From NCBI RefSeq assembly GCF_020166345.1, contig NZ_JAIUJS010000004.1:248001-312000 (forward strand): a stretch of DNA of 64,000 bases, given 5' to 3'. The position numbers and the translations under genes are program-made. Source of the stretch: Winogradskyella vincentii. GTDB taxonomy: Bacteria; Bacteroidota; Bacteroidia; Flavobacteriales; Flavobacteriaceae. Under the pieces are notes generated by a model that had not been told where the DNA came from, ran no database searches, and saw nothing but the letters and a program-made list of their open reading frames with translations. Below, in pieces: positions 16,849 to 26,071 of the stretch (its first letter is position 1; each line of letters begins with the position of its first letter).

Positions 16849-19242
16849 ATGCGAATACTGTTAATACTTATACTGGCATCTGCCCTTATAGTAAGCTGTA
16901 GTCAAAAAGAAAATACCAATTTAAATGACTTAAGCATTGGTAGCACTAGTATTTCTGGAAAAAAAGAATATTTAACCTCGCCTTACGTAACCGCAGGCAA
17001 CAGAGTTTATATAGTTGGACATCAAGATGGTTCATTCCCTGATTTGGGTTGGCACATTAAAGGTGAAATGGGTGGGATATGGAATCATCCTATTAAATTA
17101 ATGGATGGATTTGATATTAAATTTTATGATGCAATTGACACGTTACATCTAGATAAAGCCAAAAGCTTCACCAACTATCCTATGGCAAGTAAGTTCAATT
17201 ATCATTGGGAAAAAAGAAATATTGAAATTGAACGATGGCAATATATACCAGATAAAAAACAAGGTGCCGTTATTCAGCTAATAATTAAAAACCTTGGTGG
17301 TGAACAAAAGCTTAAATTAAAGTTTACCGGTACATCAGATTTAAGGCCTACTTGGCTTGGAGAACGAACCGATATGATAGATGGCAAGGACCAAGCTATA
17401 TTTGATCAAAAATTCCAAGCATGGAAAGTAAAGGACAGCTTAAACCCTTGGCATACAGTATATGGATCGGATTTAGAATTTGAACAAGAATCAAGAACCA
17501 ACTCATACCCAACTAAAGATAATACAAGTATTAACAGCCTTGAGGATACCTTGTTTTTATTTGCTGGTGAAACCCACATTGTCAATTATTATGTGGCGGG
17601 ATCGTATACGTCAGAAAAAGACGCTATAGATACCTATATTGCTTTGAAAGAGGGTGTCAATTCTAATTTCAGTTCAAAGCTCAATAGATATAATGAGTTG
17701 GCAAATCAATCCAAACTTTCAATTCCAGATAAAGATATAGAGGAAGCTTTTGAATGGTTAAAATATAATTGTGATTGGTTAGTTAGAAAAGTACCTGAAA
17801 TCGGGACAGGTATAACCGCAGGTATACCAGATTACCCATGGTGGTTCGGTGTAGATAGCGAATATGCATTGAAAGGTTATATGGCGATAGGTCAAACCGA
17901 TGCGGTTTACGAAACCATTCGATTATTAGATAGTCTATCTGAAGCGACTAACGGAAATGGCAGAATAGTACATGAAGTTTCAACCAATGGTGCGGTATTT
18001 AATAAAGGAAATATTAACGAAACACCTCAATTTGCTTCTTTAATTTGGGAAGTATATCAGTGGAATGGCGATAAGGACTTTTTAATAACGTACTTCCCAA
18101 CTATTAAGAAAGGGCTAAAATGGTTAATGACCGAAAACGATGCGAACAATAATTTATTTCCTGATGGTTATGGCATGATGGAAATTCATGGTATGGATAG
18201 CGAAATGATAGATGTTGCTGCATATACTCAACGTGCTTTTGTTGACGCTTCAAAAATTGCTCATGAATTAGGTGAAAATGAATTATCAGAAGAATATAGT
18301 TTAACGGCAAATAAGATAAAGCAAAAGATAAATTCAGAATTCTGGTCAGACGAGTTCAACTCCTATGCAGATTTTATAGGTACGGATGAGCAGGCACTTC
18401 ATTTAATTGAAGATGCCATAAAAAGAGCTGAAACATTGAATAAGCCTTGGGCTGTAGAAGAACTCAAAGCCACCAAAACGGCAATTCTAAAAAATCCTTC
18501 TGCAGAATCAAGACCTTTTGTATTGCACCACAATTGGGTTGTAAATACGCCAATGGAAATGAACATTGCAGATAAGGATAAGGCAGAAAAAGCATTGAAA
18601 ACTACTGAAAAATTCGTAAACCCATTTGGTGTTTTTGTTACAGGAATAGACAGGGATGAATCGGCAGGGTCTGATGATGGCTCCTTTAAAGGAACTAAAG
18701 TGTTTTCTTATACTGGCGCTGTAATGACACTGCCTACAAGTGTCCAGGCGGTTGCTGAAAATAATTATGGTAACCCAGATAAGGCACTAAACTATATTCA
18801 AAGAATGACAAGAACTTTTAGCTATGCATTTCCTGGAAGTATTTATGAAGTTTCTCCAGACTACGGTATGATAACACAAGCTTGGAATATTTATGGTTTT
18901 GCAGTTCCTATTGTTCAACAATTTTTTGGGATTAAACCACAGGCACAAAACAAAAAAATAATTATCAGTCCACAAATGCCTGAGAAGTGGGATAATGCAT
19001 CTATCGAAAATGTTATCGTATCAGATAACTCAATTTCTGTACACTATTCAAAATCTAATGGCACCTTAAAACTTACTGTTGATCAAAAAAATCCTGAATG
19101 GGAAGTAGAAATAATAATGCCGAAATCAAAGGGTAAAACAACTTTTAAAATAATTAAAAGCACAATCCAGCCGGTAACTGATAATGAAAATATAATTGTA
19201 AAGACCAAATCCAAATCGACAGAATTAATTCTAAAATATTAA
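16849..19242 (+). CDS. Large six-hairpin glycosidase lipoprotein (glycogen-debranching/trehalase-like)
   Basis: A 797-residue lipoprotein (lipobox IVSC, Cys17). The N-terminal 270 residues look like a beta-sandwich domain. The central part (about 290-650) has the acidic, aromatic pattern of an (alpha/alpha)6 catalytic domain, with YPWWFGVDSEY as a likely substrate-binding turn, GRIVHEVS, and PDGYGMMEIHG. A C-terminal beta-sandwich completes the plan seen in amylo-1,6-glucosidase and GH63/GH15-like proteins. The catalytic acids cannot be assigned by eye. It follows the acyltransferase by 76 bases and precedes a broken gene by three bases. Enzyme class is moderately sure, substrate is not. Confidence 0.7.
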   Translation: MRILLILILASALIVSCSQKENTNLNDLSIGSTSISGKKEYLTSPYVTAGNRVYIVGHQDGSFPDLGWHIKGEMGGIWNHPIKLMDGFDIKFYDAIDTLHLDKAKSFTNYPMASKFNYHWEKRNIEIERWQYIPDKKQGAVIQLIIKNLGGEQKLKLKFTGTSDLRPTWLGERTDMIDGKDQAIFDQKFQAWKVKDSLNPWHTVYGSDLEFEQESRTNSYPTKDNTSINSLEDTLFLFAGETHIVNYYVAGSYTSEKDAIDTYIALKEGVNSNFSSKLNRYNELANQSKLSIPDKDIEEAFEWLKYNCDWLVRKVPEIGTGITAGIPDYPWWFGVDSEYALKGYMAIGQTDAVYETIRLLDSLSEATNGNGRIVHEVSTNGAVFNKGNINETPQFASLIWEVYQWNGDKDFLITYFPTIKKGLKWLMTENDANNNLFPDGYGMMEIHGMDSEMIDVAAYTQRAFVDASKIAHELGENELSEEYSLTANKIKQKINSEFWSDEFNSYADFIGTDEQALHLIEDAIKRAETLNKPWAVEELKATKTAILKNPSAESRPFVLHHNWVVNTPMEMNIADKDKAEKALKTTEKFVNPFGVFVTGIDRDESAGSDDGSFKGTKVFSYTGAVMTLPTSVQAVAENNYGNPDKALNYIQRMTRTFSYAFPGSIYEVSPDYGMITQAWNIYGFAVPIVQQFFGIKPQAQNKKIIISPQMPEKWDNASIENVIVSDNSISVHYSKSNGTLKLTVDQKNPEWEVEIIMPKSKGKTTFKIIKSTIQPVTDNENIIVKTKSKSTELILKY

Positions 19243-19245
19243 GTC

Positions 19246-19956
19246 ATGAAAAAAATCATTTCCACTCTTTCGTTTTTATGTTTCATTGTTAGCATAAATG
19301 CTTAAAATCTTATCGGAGCATGGGAGTCTTATTCAACAACATCTTCTGGTGAAAAACTGAAAAGTGTCCTCGTGTTTGCGGATGGATTTCAAGTCTTAAC
19401 AACTTACAATGCAACAACTGGAGAATTCATAAACACAAATGGAGGTTCCTGGAAATTGGAAGGTGATGTTATGACGGAGAAAGTTGAATTTAATTCTGAT
19501 GATCCTGTGAACATTGGTAATGAGCATAGTTTTAAGGTTGATATTTCGGAGAATGAAATTAAGATTGCAGATAGCAATGAAGTCTTTAAAAGAATTGATG
19601 ATGGTTCACCTGGCAATTTACAAGGTGCTTGGTTAATGTCTGGACGAGTTAGAGATGGCAAAACACAATCACGGGATACAAACAGGCCAAGAAAAACTAT
19701 GAAAATATTATCAGGTACTCGGTTTCAATGGATTGCATATAATACTGAAACAAAAGAATTTAAGGGTACTGGTGGTGGCACATATACAACCATTGACGGT
19801 AATTATACAGAGAATATCGAGTTTTTTTCGAGAGATAACTCCAAGGCTGGTTTAAGTCTAAAATTCAATTATACGTTAATTGATGGAAACTGGCATCATA
19901 AGGGATTATCAAGTAAAGGAGATCCAATCCATGAAATTTGGAGCCTTAGGAAATAA
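19246..19956 (+). pseudogene. Secreted two-repeat protein gene interrupted by a nonsense codon
   Basis: The ATG at 19246 opens a good signal peptide (MKKIISTLSFLCFIVSINA), but the next codon, at 19303-19305, is TAA. The same frame then runs without a stop to 19956. At this position secreted proteins of this group nearly always have Gln (CAA), so a single C-to-T change explains the stop. The rest, about 216 residues, holds two similar halves (GAWESYSTTS...FADGFQVLTTYNATTGEF and GAWLMSGR...SGTRFQWIAYNTETKEF), resembling lipocalin-like/DUF4488-type small secreted proteins. It may be inactive, read through, or a sequencing error. A GTG at 19372 could start a version without signal peptide. Confidence 0.75.
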
Positions 19957-19962
19957 AATAGA

Positions 19963-20139
19963 ATGGCAAAAAATAAAAACAACGGTAAACTAGCATTGGC
20001 TATTGGTCTCTTAGGAACAATTGCAGGTTTAATTCTGATATTTCAAGACAACTTGATGATAGGTATTTTTGGAACTATTGCAAGCTTAGGTGTATCAATT
20101 AAAGGCTACCAAGATTATAAGTCTCAAAGTTCAAAATGA
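19963..20139 (+). CDS. Small membrane protein, 58 residues
   Basis: ATG at 19963, stop TGA at 20137. The product starts with a basic stretch (MAKNKNNGK), has two hydrophobic segments (about residues 10-27 and 31-45) and a short charged tail, as expected for a tiny two-span inner-membrane protein. It begins six bases after the broken secreted-protein gene. I do not recognise a family. It was found by direct reading of the gap; the clean membrane pattern supports a real gene, but not strongly. Confidence 0.5.
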   Translation: MAKNKNNGKLALAIGLLGTIAGLILIFQDNLMIGIFGTIASLGVSIKGYQDYKSQSSK

Positions 20140-20176
20140 AATAGTAATTTTCGTAAAATTTCACTTCAACAAAGCG

Positions 20177-20207
20177 TTGCACATTAAATAAGCTTTCACT
20201 ACTTTAG
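20177..20207 (+). promoter_or_regulatory. Putative promoter of the RelA/SpoT gene
   Basis: TTG (20177-20179), a 20-base spacer, and TACTTTAG (20200-20207), one mismatch from TAnnTTTG. The element ends four bases before the ATG, implying a leaderless or nearly leaderless message. Confidence 0.45.
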
Positions 20208-20211
20208 TTCT

Positions 20212-22419
20212 ATGACTGATGTGGATATAGAAAAAGAAAATGCAGCAATTGCAAAAGCTTACAAGGAACTACTAAAAGTAAGCTATCAAACATTGAGCAA
20301 GGAGGATAAAAAATTGATTCGACAGGCTTTCGATGTGGCTGTAGATGCACATAAAGATCAGAGAAGAAAATCTGGTGAAGCCTATATATTTCACCCAATT
20401 GCTGTTGCTAAAATAGTCGCTCAAGAAATAGGTTTAGATGCTACTTCTATTGCTTCTGCCCTTCTACATGACGTAGTAGAAGACAATCCTAATTACACAA
20501 TTGATGATATTGAACAACTTTTTGGAGAGGCAGTTGCACGGATTGTAGATGGTCTTACAAAAATTTCATCCTTAAAAAAAGATATGGATGTTTCTCTCCA
20601 GGCAGAGAACTTCCGGAAAATGTTGTTGACCTTAAATGAAGATGTACGAGTAATTATCATAAAGATTGCTGATCGTTTACACAACATGCAAACAATGGAC
20701 TCAATGCGTGCGGATAAACAAGTAAAAATAGCATCAGAAACACTTTATATTTATGCGCCTCTAGCCCATAGAATAGGATTATACAATATTAAAACTGAAC
20801 TTGAAGATCTTGGCTTAAAATATACAGAACCAGAGGTATATCAGGACATTGCCGAGAAAATGCAAGAGAGCAAAGAAGAACAAGATGCTTATATAAAATC
20901 CTTTTCTAAAGTAATAGAGAAATCTTTGAACAAAGAGGGTCTAAATTATGAAATAAAAGGTAGGCCAAAATCCATTTTTAGCATAAGAAGAAAAATGGTT
21001 AAGCAAGGTGTTTCTTTTGATGAAGTGTATGATAAGTTTGCCGTAAGAATAATTTACAAATCCGATTTTGAGAATGAAAAGTTTTTAGCTTGGAAAATAT
21101 ATTCAATTGTAACCGATCACTTCACTCCTAACCCAACACGATTAAGAGATTGGATTTCTTCTCCAAAATCAACGGGTTACGAAGCATTACATATTACTGT
21201 TGTTGGTCCTAAAAGCAGGTTTGTCGAGGTTCAGATAAGAAGCGAACGCATGAATGAAATAGCCGAAAAAGGCTATGCTGCACATTACAAGTACAAAAAT
21301 CAAAATGTCAAGGAAGACAATTTAGATTTATGGATTAATAAGCTTCAGGAAGCTTTAGAGAATAATGAAGCCGATGCTGTTGATTTTGTTGAACAGTTTA
21401 AATTAAATCTTTATTCCAAAGAAATCTTCGTTTTTTCTCCAAAAGGAGATCTAAAATCATTACCTAAGGGAGCGACGCCATTGGATTTTGCTTTTAGTAT
21501 TCATACTGAGGTTGGAATGAAAACTAGAGGAGCCAAGGTGAATGGCAAATTGGTCCCTTTAAGTCACAAACTACAAAGTGGTGATCGGGTAGAAATTTTA
21601 ACCTCGGAAAATGCAAAACCAAATTCTAACTGGTTAGATTATGCAACAACGGCAAGGGCAAGGAGTAAAATTAAATCAGCTTTAAAAGCAGATACCAAAA
21701 TTATTGCTGAAGAAGGTAAAGAAATTCTTAGACGTAAATTAAAACAGTTAAAGATTACACTGAATGAAAGTTCAGTGAACGAACTAGTCAATTATTTTAA
21801 ATTAAGTACATCTCTAGATCTATTCTACCGTGTAGGTATTGGAACCATAGATAATACAAAATTAAAGGCCTTTGCTTCGTCGAGGAGTAATGCATTTGTA
21901 AGCTACATTAAAAATAAAATTAGAAAACCAGAGGTTTCAAAAGATCTTGACAAGGAAGAAATCACGTCTAAATATGACATGCTGGTTTTTGGTCAGGAGG
22001 AAGAGAAGCTAAATTATAAATTAGCAAACTGTTGTAACCCGATACCAGGTGACAAAGTTTTTGGTTTCTTAACCATAAATGACGGTATGAAAGTGCATAA
22101 AAAGAACTGCCCAAATGCAGTTAGCTTACAATCTAATTATGCCTACCGTATAATGCCAGCTAAATGGATTGATTCCTCACAGCAGGTATATACCTCACAA
22201 ATTAACCTCTCAGGAATCGATAATTTAGGACTTGTTAACGACATTACAACTTTAATTTCTGAGAACATGCATGTTAATATGAAAAGCATCAGTTTTACCA
22301 GTGATGACGGAGTGTTTACAGGTAAGATTACGGTACAGGTTAAGAACCAAACAATGCTAAAAAAGTTAATAGATCGGTTGAAAAAAATTAATGGTATTGA
22401 TAAGGTATCAAGAGCATAA
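20212..22419 (+). CDS. Bifunctional (p)ppGpp synthetase/hydrolase (RelA/SpoT family)
   Basis: A 735-residue stringent-response enzyme, full length for a Rel/SpoT homologue. The order is: HD hydrolase domain (about 45-200; HPIAVA and LLHDVVEDN carry the HD motif, so hydrolase activity is probably retained), synthetase domain (about 240-355; GRPKSIFSIRRKM and YEALHITV), TGS domain (about 395-460; PLDFAFSIHTEVG), a zinc-finger-like NCCNPIPGD segment, and a C-terminal ACT domain. It makes and degrades ppGpp in response to starvation. It appears to be transcribed from its own promoter and is followed by fur. Confidence 0.95.
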   Translation: MTDVDIEKENAAIAKAYKELLKVSYQTLSKEDKKLIRQAFDVAVDAHKDQRRKSGEAYIFHPIAVAKIVAQEIGLDATSIASALLHDVVEDNPNYTIDDIEQLFGEAVARIVDGLTKISSLKKDMDVSLQAENFRKMLLTLNEDVRVIIIKIADRLHNMQTMDSMRADKQVKIASETLYIYAPLAHRIGLYNIKTELEDLGLKYTEPEVYQDIAEKMQESKEEQDAYIKSFSKVIEKSLNKEGLNYEIKGRPKSIFSIRRKMVKQGVSFDEVYDKFAVRIIYKSDFENEKFLAWKIYSIVTDHFTPNPTRLRDWISSPKSTGYEALHITVVGPKSRFVEVQIRSERMNEIAEKGYAAHYKYKNQNVKEDNLDLWINKLQEALENNEADAVDFVEQFKLNLYSKEIFVFSPKGDLKSLPKGATPLDFAFSIHTEVGMKTRGAKVNGKLVPLSHKLQSGDRVEILTSENAKPNSNWLDYATTARARSKIKSALKADTKIIAEEGKEILRRKLKQLKITLNESSVNELVNYFKLSTSLDLFYRVGIGTIDNTKLKAFASSRSNAFVSYIKNKIRKPEVSKDLDKEEITSKYDMLVFGQEEEKLNYKLANCCNPIPGDKVFGFLTINDGMKVHKKNCPNAVSLQSNYAYRIMPAKWIDSSQQVYTSQINLSGIDNLGLVNDITTLISENMHVNMKSISFTSDDGVFTGKITVQVKNQTMLKKLIDRLKKINGIDKVSRA

Positions 22420-22426
22420 AATTATG

Positions 22427-22434
22427 TAAATTTG
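22427..22434 (+). promoter_or_regulatory. Putative -7 element for the fur gene
   Basis: TAAATTTG, an exact TAnnTTTG match, ends ten bases before the ATG at 22445 and starts right after the RelA/SpoT stop, so fur-purA may have their own promoter. Confidence 0.45.
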
Positions 22435-22444
22435 CACCTTAATT

Positions 22445-22897
22445 ATGAATGCAAAGAAAGAAGAAAGCAATCAGGAAATCGTAAAACGAGTTTTTACTCA
22501 ATTCTTAGAAGAAAAGGGTCATAGAAAAACACCTGAACGCTACGCTATACTTCAAGAAATTTATGATAGTGAAGAGCATTTTGATATAGAATCACTCTAC
22601 ATTAAAATGAAGAATAAAAACTATCGTGTAAGTAGGGCAACACTTTACAATACCATCGAATTATTACTAGAATGTAGTTTAGTGAGAAAGCATCAGTTTG
22701 GTCAAAGTCAAGCACATTACGAGAAGTCTTATTTTGACAAACAGCACGATCATGTCATTCTAACGGATTCTGGCGAAGTTATTGAGTTTTGTGATCCGCG
22801 CATTCAAACTATTAAAAAGACAATCGAAGAAGTTTTCGACATAAAAATTAATAATCATTCACTTTATTTTTACGGCACACGTAATAAGGACGACTAA
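22445..22897 (+). CDS. fur: Fur-family metal-responsive transcriptional repressor
   Basis: A 150-residue protein with an N-terminal winged-helix domain (about 10-85; [16 protein letters not shown] and [13 protein letters not shown] as recognition helix) and a dimerisation domain containing the metal-binding HDHVIL motif. The usual structural-zinc CxxC that follows HDH in classical Fur is absent: the sequence reads [11 protein letters not shown]. The protein could sense iron (Fur), peroxide (PerR) or another metal; sequence does not decide. It lies 13 bases ahead of purA, probably in the same transcript. Confidence 0.85.
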   Translation: MNAKKEESNQEIVKRVFTQFLEEKGHRKTPERYAILQEIYDSEEHFDIESLYIKMKNKNYRVSRATLYNTIELLLECSLVRKHQFGQSQAHYEKSYFDKQHDHVILTDSGEVIEFCDPRIQTIKKTIEEVFDIKINNHSLYFYGTRNKDD

Positions 22898-22910
22898 CTA
22901 ATTTATTAAA

Positions 22911-24191
22911 ATGGCAGTAGATTTACTACTAGGACTACAATGGGGAGATGAAGGCAAAGGAAAAATTGTTGACGTATTCACCTCTAAATACGATATTATT
23001 GCAAGATTTCAAGGTGGACCAAATGCAGGTCATACCTTAGTATTTAATGGAAGAAAACACGTATTACATACGATTCCTTCAGGAATATTTCATGATAATA
23101 CTACCAATCTTGTTGGAAATGGTGTAGTAATAGACCCTGTAATTTTCAAAAAAGAATTAGACAAACTAGACGAACAGAATGTAGACTACAGAAAATCATT
23201 ATGTATTTCTAGAAAAGCTCACATTATTCTGCCAACACATCGATTGCTGGATGCTGCGAGTGAGGCATCAAAAGGTAAAGCTAAAATTGGTTCTACTTTA
23301 AAAGGAATTGGCCCTACATATATGGACAAAACCGGTAGAAACGGAATTAGAGTTGGTGATATTGAACTTTCAAACTGGAAAGATAAATACAGAGCATTAG
23401 CAGATAAGCATGAAGCAATGATTGCATTTTACAATGTTGACATTCAGTATGACTTGGAAGAGTTAGAAACTGATTTCTTCGATGCGATAGAAACTCTTAA
23501 AAGTTTAAAATTTATTGACTCAGAAGAATTTATACATCAGTCCCAAAATTCTGGGAAATCAATACTCGCTGAAGGTGCACAAGGTTCACTTTTAGATATA
23601 GATTTTGGTACATATCCTTTTGTAACTTCTTCAAACACTACTGCGGCAGGTGCTTGCACAGGTTTGGGTGTAGCTCCAAATAAAATAGGTGAAGTATTCG
23701 GTATTTTTAAGGCGTACACTACACGTGTAGGTTCTGGGCCGTTTCCGACTGAGCTTTTTGATGAAAATGGAGAAACAATGGCACGTGTTGGCCATGAGTT
23801 TGGAGCAACTACAGGTAGACCTAGACGATGCGGATGGTTAGATTTGGTTGCACTTCGCTATGCCTGTCAAGTAAACGGAGTAACGCAGCTTATAATGATG
23901 AAAGGCGATGTTCTTTCAGGATTTAAAAAACTGCAAGTATGTACATCATACAACTACAAAGGCGAAACTATTTCACATTTGCCGTATAATATTGAAGCTG
24001 AAAATGTTACACCTATTTATACCGAAATGGATGGATGGAAAGAAGATCTAACAGAAATGACAGAGGCTTCACAATTACCTGCAGAATTTAATGCTTATGT
24101 AGTGTTTTTGGAAAATGAACTGAATATTCCAATAACAATTGTATCTGTTGGGCCTGACCGTAAACAGACAATAGTAAGAAAGACAGTTTAG
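22911..24191 (+). CDS. purA: Adenylosuccinate synthase
   Basis: A 426-residue enzyme, the normal PurA length. It joins IMP and aspartate at the expense of GTP, the first committed step to AMP. The GTP-binding start GLQWGDEGKGKIVD with catalytic Asp, the conserved His in GGPNAGHTL, and TTGRPRRCGWLD are all present. It is downstream of fur with a short gap; purine synthesis has no evident link to the neighbours. Confidence 0.98.
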   Translation: MAVDLLLGLQWGDEGKGKIVDVFTSKYDIIARFQGGPNAGHTLVFNGRKHVLHTIPSGIFHDNTTNLVGNGVVIDPVIFKKELDKLDEQNVDYRKSLCISRKAHIILPTHRLLDAASEASKGKAKIGSTLKGIGPTYMDKTGRNGIRVGDIELSNWKDKYRALADKHEAMIAFYNVDIQYDLEELETDFFDAIETLKSLKFIDSEEFIHQSQNSGKSILAEGAQGSLLDIDFGTYPFVTSSNTTAAGACTGLGVAPNKIGEVFGIFKAYTTRVGSGPFPTELFDENGETMARVGHEFGATTGRPRRCGWLDLVALRYACQVNGVTQLIMMKGDVLSGFKKLQVCTSYNYKGETISHLPYNIEAENVTPIYTEMDGWKEDLTEMTEASQLPAEFNAYVVFLENELNIPITIVSVGPDRKQTIVRKTV

Positions 24192-24250
24192 TTTTTCGCT
24201 AACATTTAGTGTTAAAAATTCTGTTAACCTATAATAAAGCTATTACATAA

Positions 24251-26065
24251 ATGTTATTTTGTAAAAAATTTATGGTTTTGAATAGTTTTAAGAAACTTCT
24301 TTTACTAATTTTTCTAAACACCTTGTTTCTAGGTTTTTCTCAAGAAAAACAGAAAATTACAATAGAGTATGCAGGTACTGCCTATACAGACTCCGAAATA
24401 GAGGAAGGAGCAAAAGTATTCTTAAGAGACAAATCACAACAAGTTCATTTCGTACATAAGGGCGTTAACATGTGGTGTGACAAAGCCATTTATTACGAGG
24501 ACCAAGATTTCATTGAGGCATTCAGCAATGTTGTTATGAAACAAGGCGATTCCATAAATATGGTTGCAAAATATGTTGAGTATAGTGGTAAATCACAGTT
24601 AGCATTTGCAAGAGGCGACGTTGTACTGACAGAACCGCAATCAGTACTAACAACAGAAAAATTATATTTCGATAGAACAAGACAGATTGCTTACTACAAC
24701 ACTAAAGGAAAAGTAGTAAGAGACTCTTCTGGTACAATTACAAGTCAGATTGGAAGATATTATACAAATTCGAGCAAATATCAATTTGTAAAGGATGTTG
24801 TTCTTGTAAACCCAGATTACACACTTAACACAGAACGATTAGATTTCTTCACTGAAAATGGACATGCATATTTATTTGGCCCATCAACAATAGTTGGCGA
24901 AGACAGTAATATATATACAGAACGCGGATTCTATAACACTAAGACTGATAGAGGACATTTTCAGCGTAATGCACGTATCGATTATGAAAACAGAACAGTA
25001 GAAGGCGACAGTATTTATTTTGACAGAAATAGAAATTTTGCATCCGCAACCAATAACATAACAGTAACAGATACAATAAACAGAAGTGTTGTAAAAGGTC
25101 ATTATGCCGAACTATGGAGAGATAGAGATTCAATTTTTATAACCAAAAGAGCCTTAGGAATAACCGTTCAAGAACAAGATTCTGTATACATCCATGCTGA
25201 TACCTTAATGGTAACTGGTAAGGAAAATAATAGAATTACCAGAGCATTTTATAATGTTAGACTTTACAAGAGTGATCTTGCCGGTAAATCAGACTCAATA
25301 CATGTCAATCATCAGACTGGATTAACCCAGATGATTAATTTGGACCGTTTCAGTTCTAATGATGCATTTGCCACCAAAAGAAAACCAATTCTATGGAATA
25401 TGGGCAATCAGATGACAGGTGATACTATCCATTTAATTTCAAATGTTGAAATAGAAAAATTAGATTCACTTAAAGTATTTAATAATGCCTTTTTAGTTAG
25501 TAAGGACACCATTAGTGAATCAGGTTTTAACCAAGTAAAAGGTAAATTATTGATAGGTTTATTTGAGAACAATGAGCTTTATAATGTTGATATTATTAAA
25601 AATGCTGAAATGATTTACTACATGCGCAATGAGGAAAATGAACTCGTTGGCATACAAAAGTCTAAATCTGGCAGCATAAATATGAAAATAAAAGAACAGG
25701 CCATAGAAGAGGTTAGATTTATAAATCAAATTGATGGAGAACTTTATCCTGAATCAAAGTTTCCAAAAAGCGGTAGGCGATTACGCGGATTTGATTGGCG
25801 TGGTGAGGAACGTCCTATGTCTGTAGATGACTTATTTAAAGATGACCCACCATTGGTATTACCTGTAATTAAAGGATTAAAAGATTATGTACCTCCAGAA
25901 GAGTTTATTGATGATTCAGTAACCGAAAGAATTGAAAATGCTGGTAAAGACACTCCTAATAAACCAAATAAGGCAGCTCGTAATCTACCCAAAAAAGACA
26001 AACAAATACCATCACCAGATCAGTTAAAAGTACCTGCAGGATTAAAGAAAAAATCAAGTCAATAA
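24251..26065 (+). CDS. OstA-like protein (LptA/LptD N-terminal-domain type, LPS transport)
   Basis: A 604-residue exported protein. After a signal peptide (hydrophobic stretch ending in FLGFSQ) come repeated short beta motifs of the OstA/LptA beta-jellyroll type, about residues 30-400 (for example KYVEYSGKSQLAFARGDVVL, DRGHFQRNARI). Such proteins bind LPS and form the periplasmic bridge to the outer membrane. A long, basic, proline-rich C-terminal tail follows. The ATG at 24272 (residue 8) is an alternative start and gives a more typical signal peptide. The aminotransferase gene starts six bases after the stop. Confidence 0.85.
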   Translation: MLFCKKFMVLNSFKKLLLLIFLNTLFLGFSQEKQKITIEYAGTAYTDSEIEEGAKVFLRDKSQQVHFVHKGVNMWCDKAIYYEDQDFIEAFSNVVMKQGDSINMVAKYVEYSGKSQLAFARGDVVLTEPQSVLTTEKLYFDRTRQIAYYNTKGKVVRDSSGTITSQIGRYYTNSSKYQFVKDVVLVNPDYTLNTERLDFFTENGHAYLFGPSTIVGEDSNIYTERGFYNTKTDRGHFQRNARIDYENRTVEGDSIYFDRNRNFASATNNITVTDTINRSVVKGHYAELWRDRDSIFITKRALGITVQEQDSVYIHADTLMVTGKENNRITRAFYNVRLYKSDLAGKSDSIHVNHQTGLTQMINLDRFSSNDAFATKRKPILWNMGNQMTGDTIHLISNVEIEKLDSLKVFNNAFLVSKDTISESGFNQVKGKLLIGLFENNELYNVDIIKNAEMIYYMRNEENELVGIQKSKSGSINMKIKEQAIEEVRFINQIDGELYPESKFPKSGRRLRGFDWRGEERPMSVDDLFKDDPPLVLPVIKGLKDYVPPEEFIDDSVTERIENAGKDTPNKPNKAARNLPKKDKQIPSPDQLKVPAGLKKKSSQ

Positions 26066-26071
26066 TGCAGA

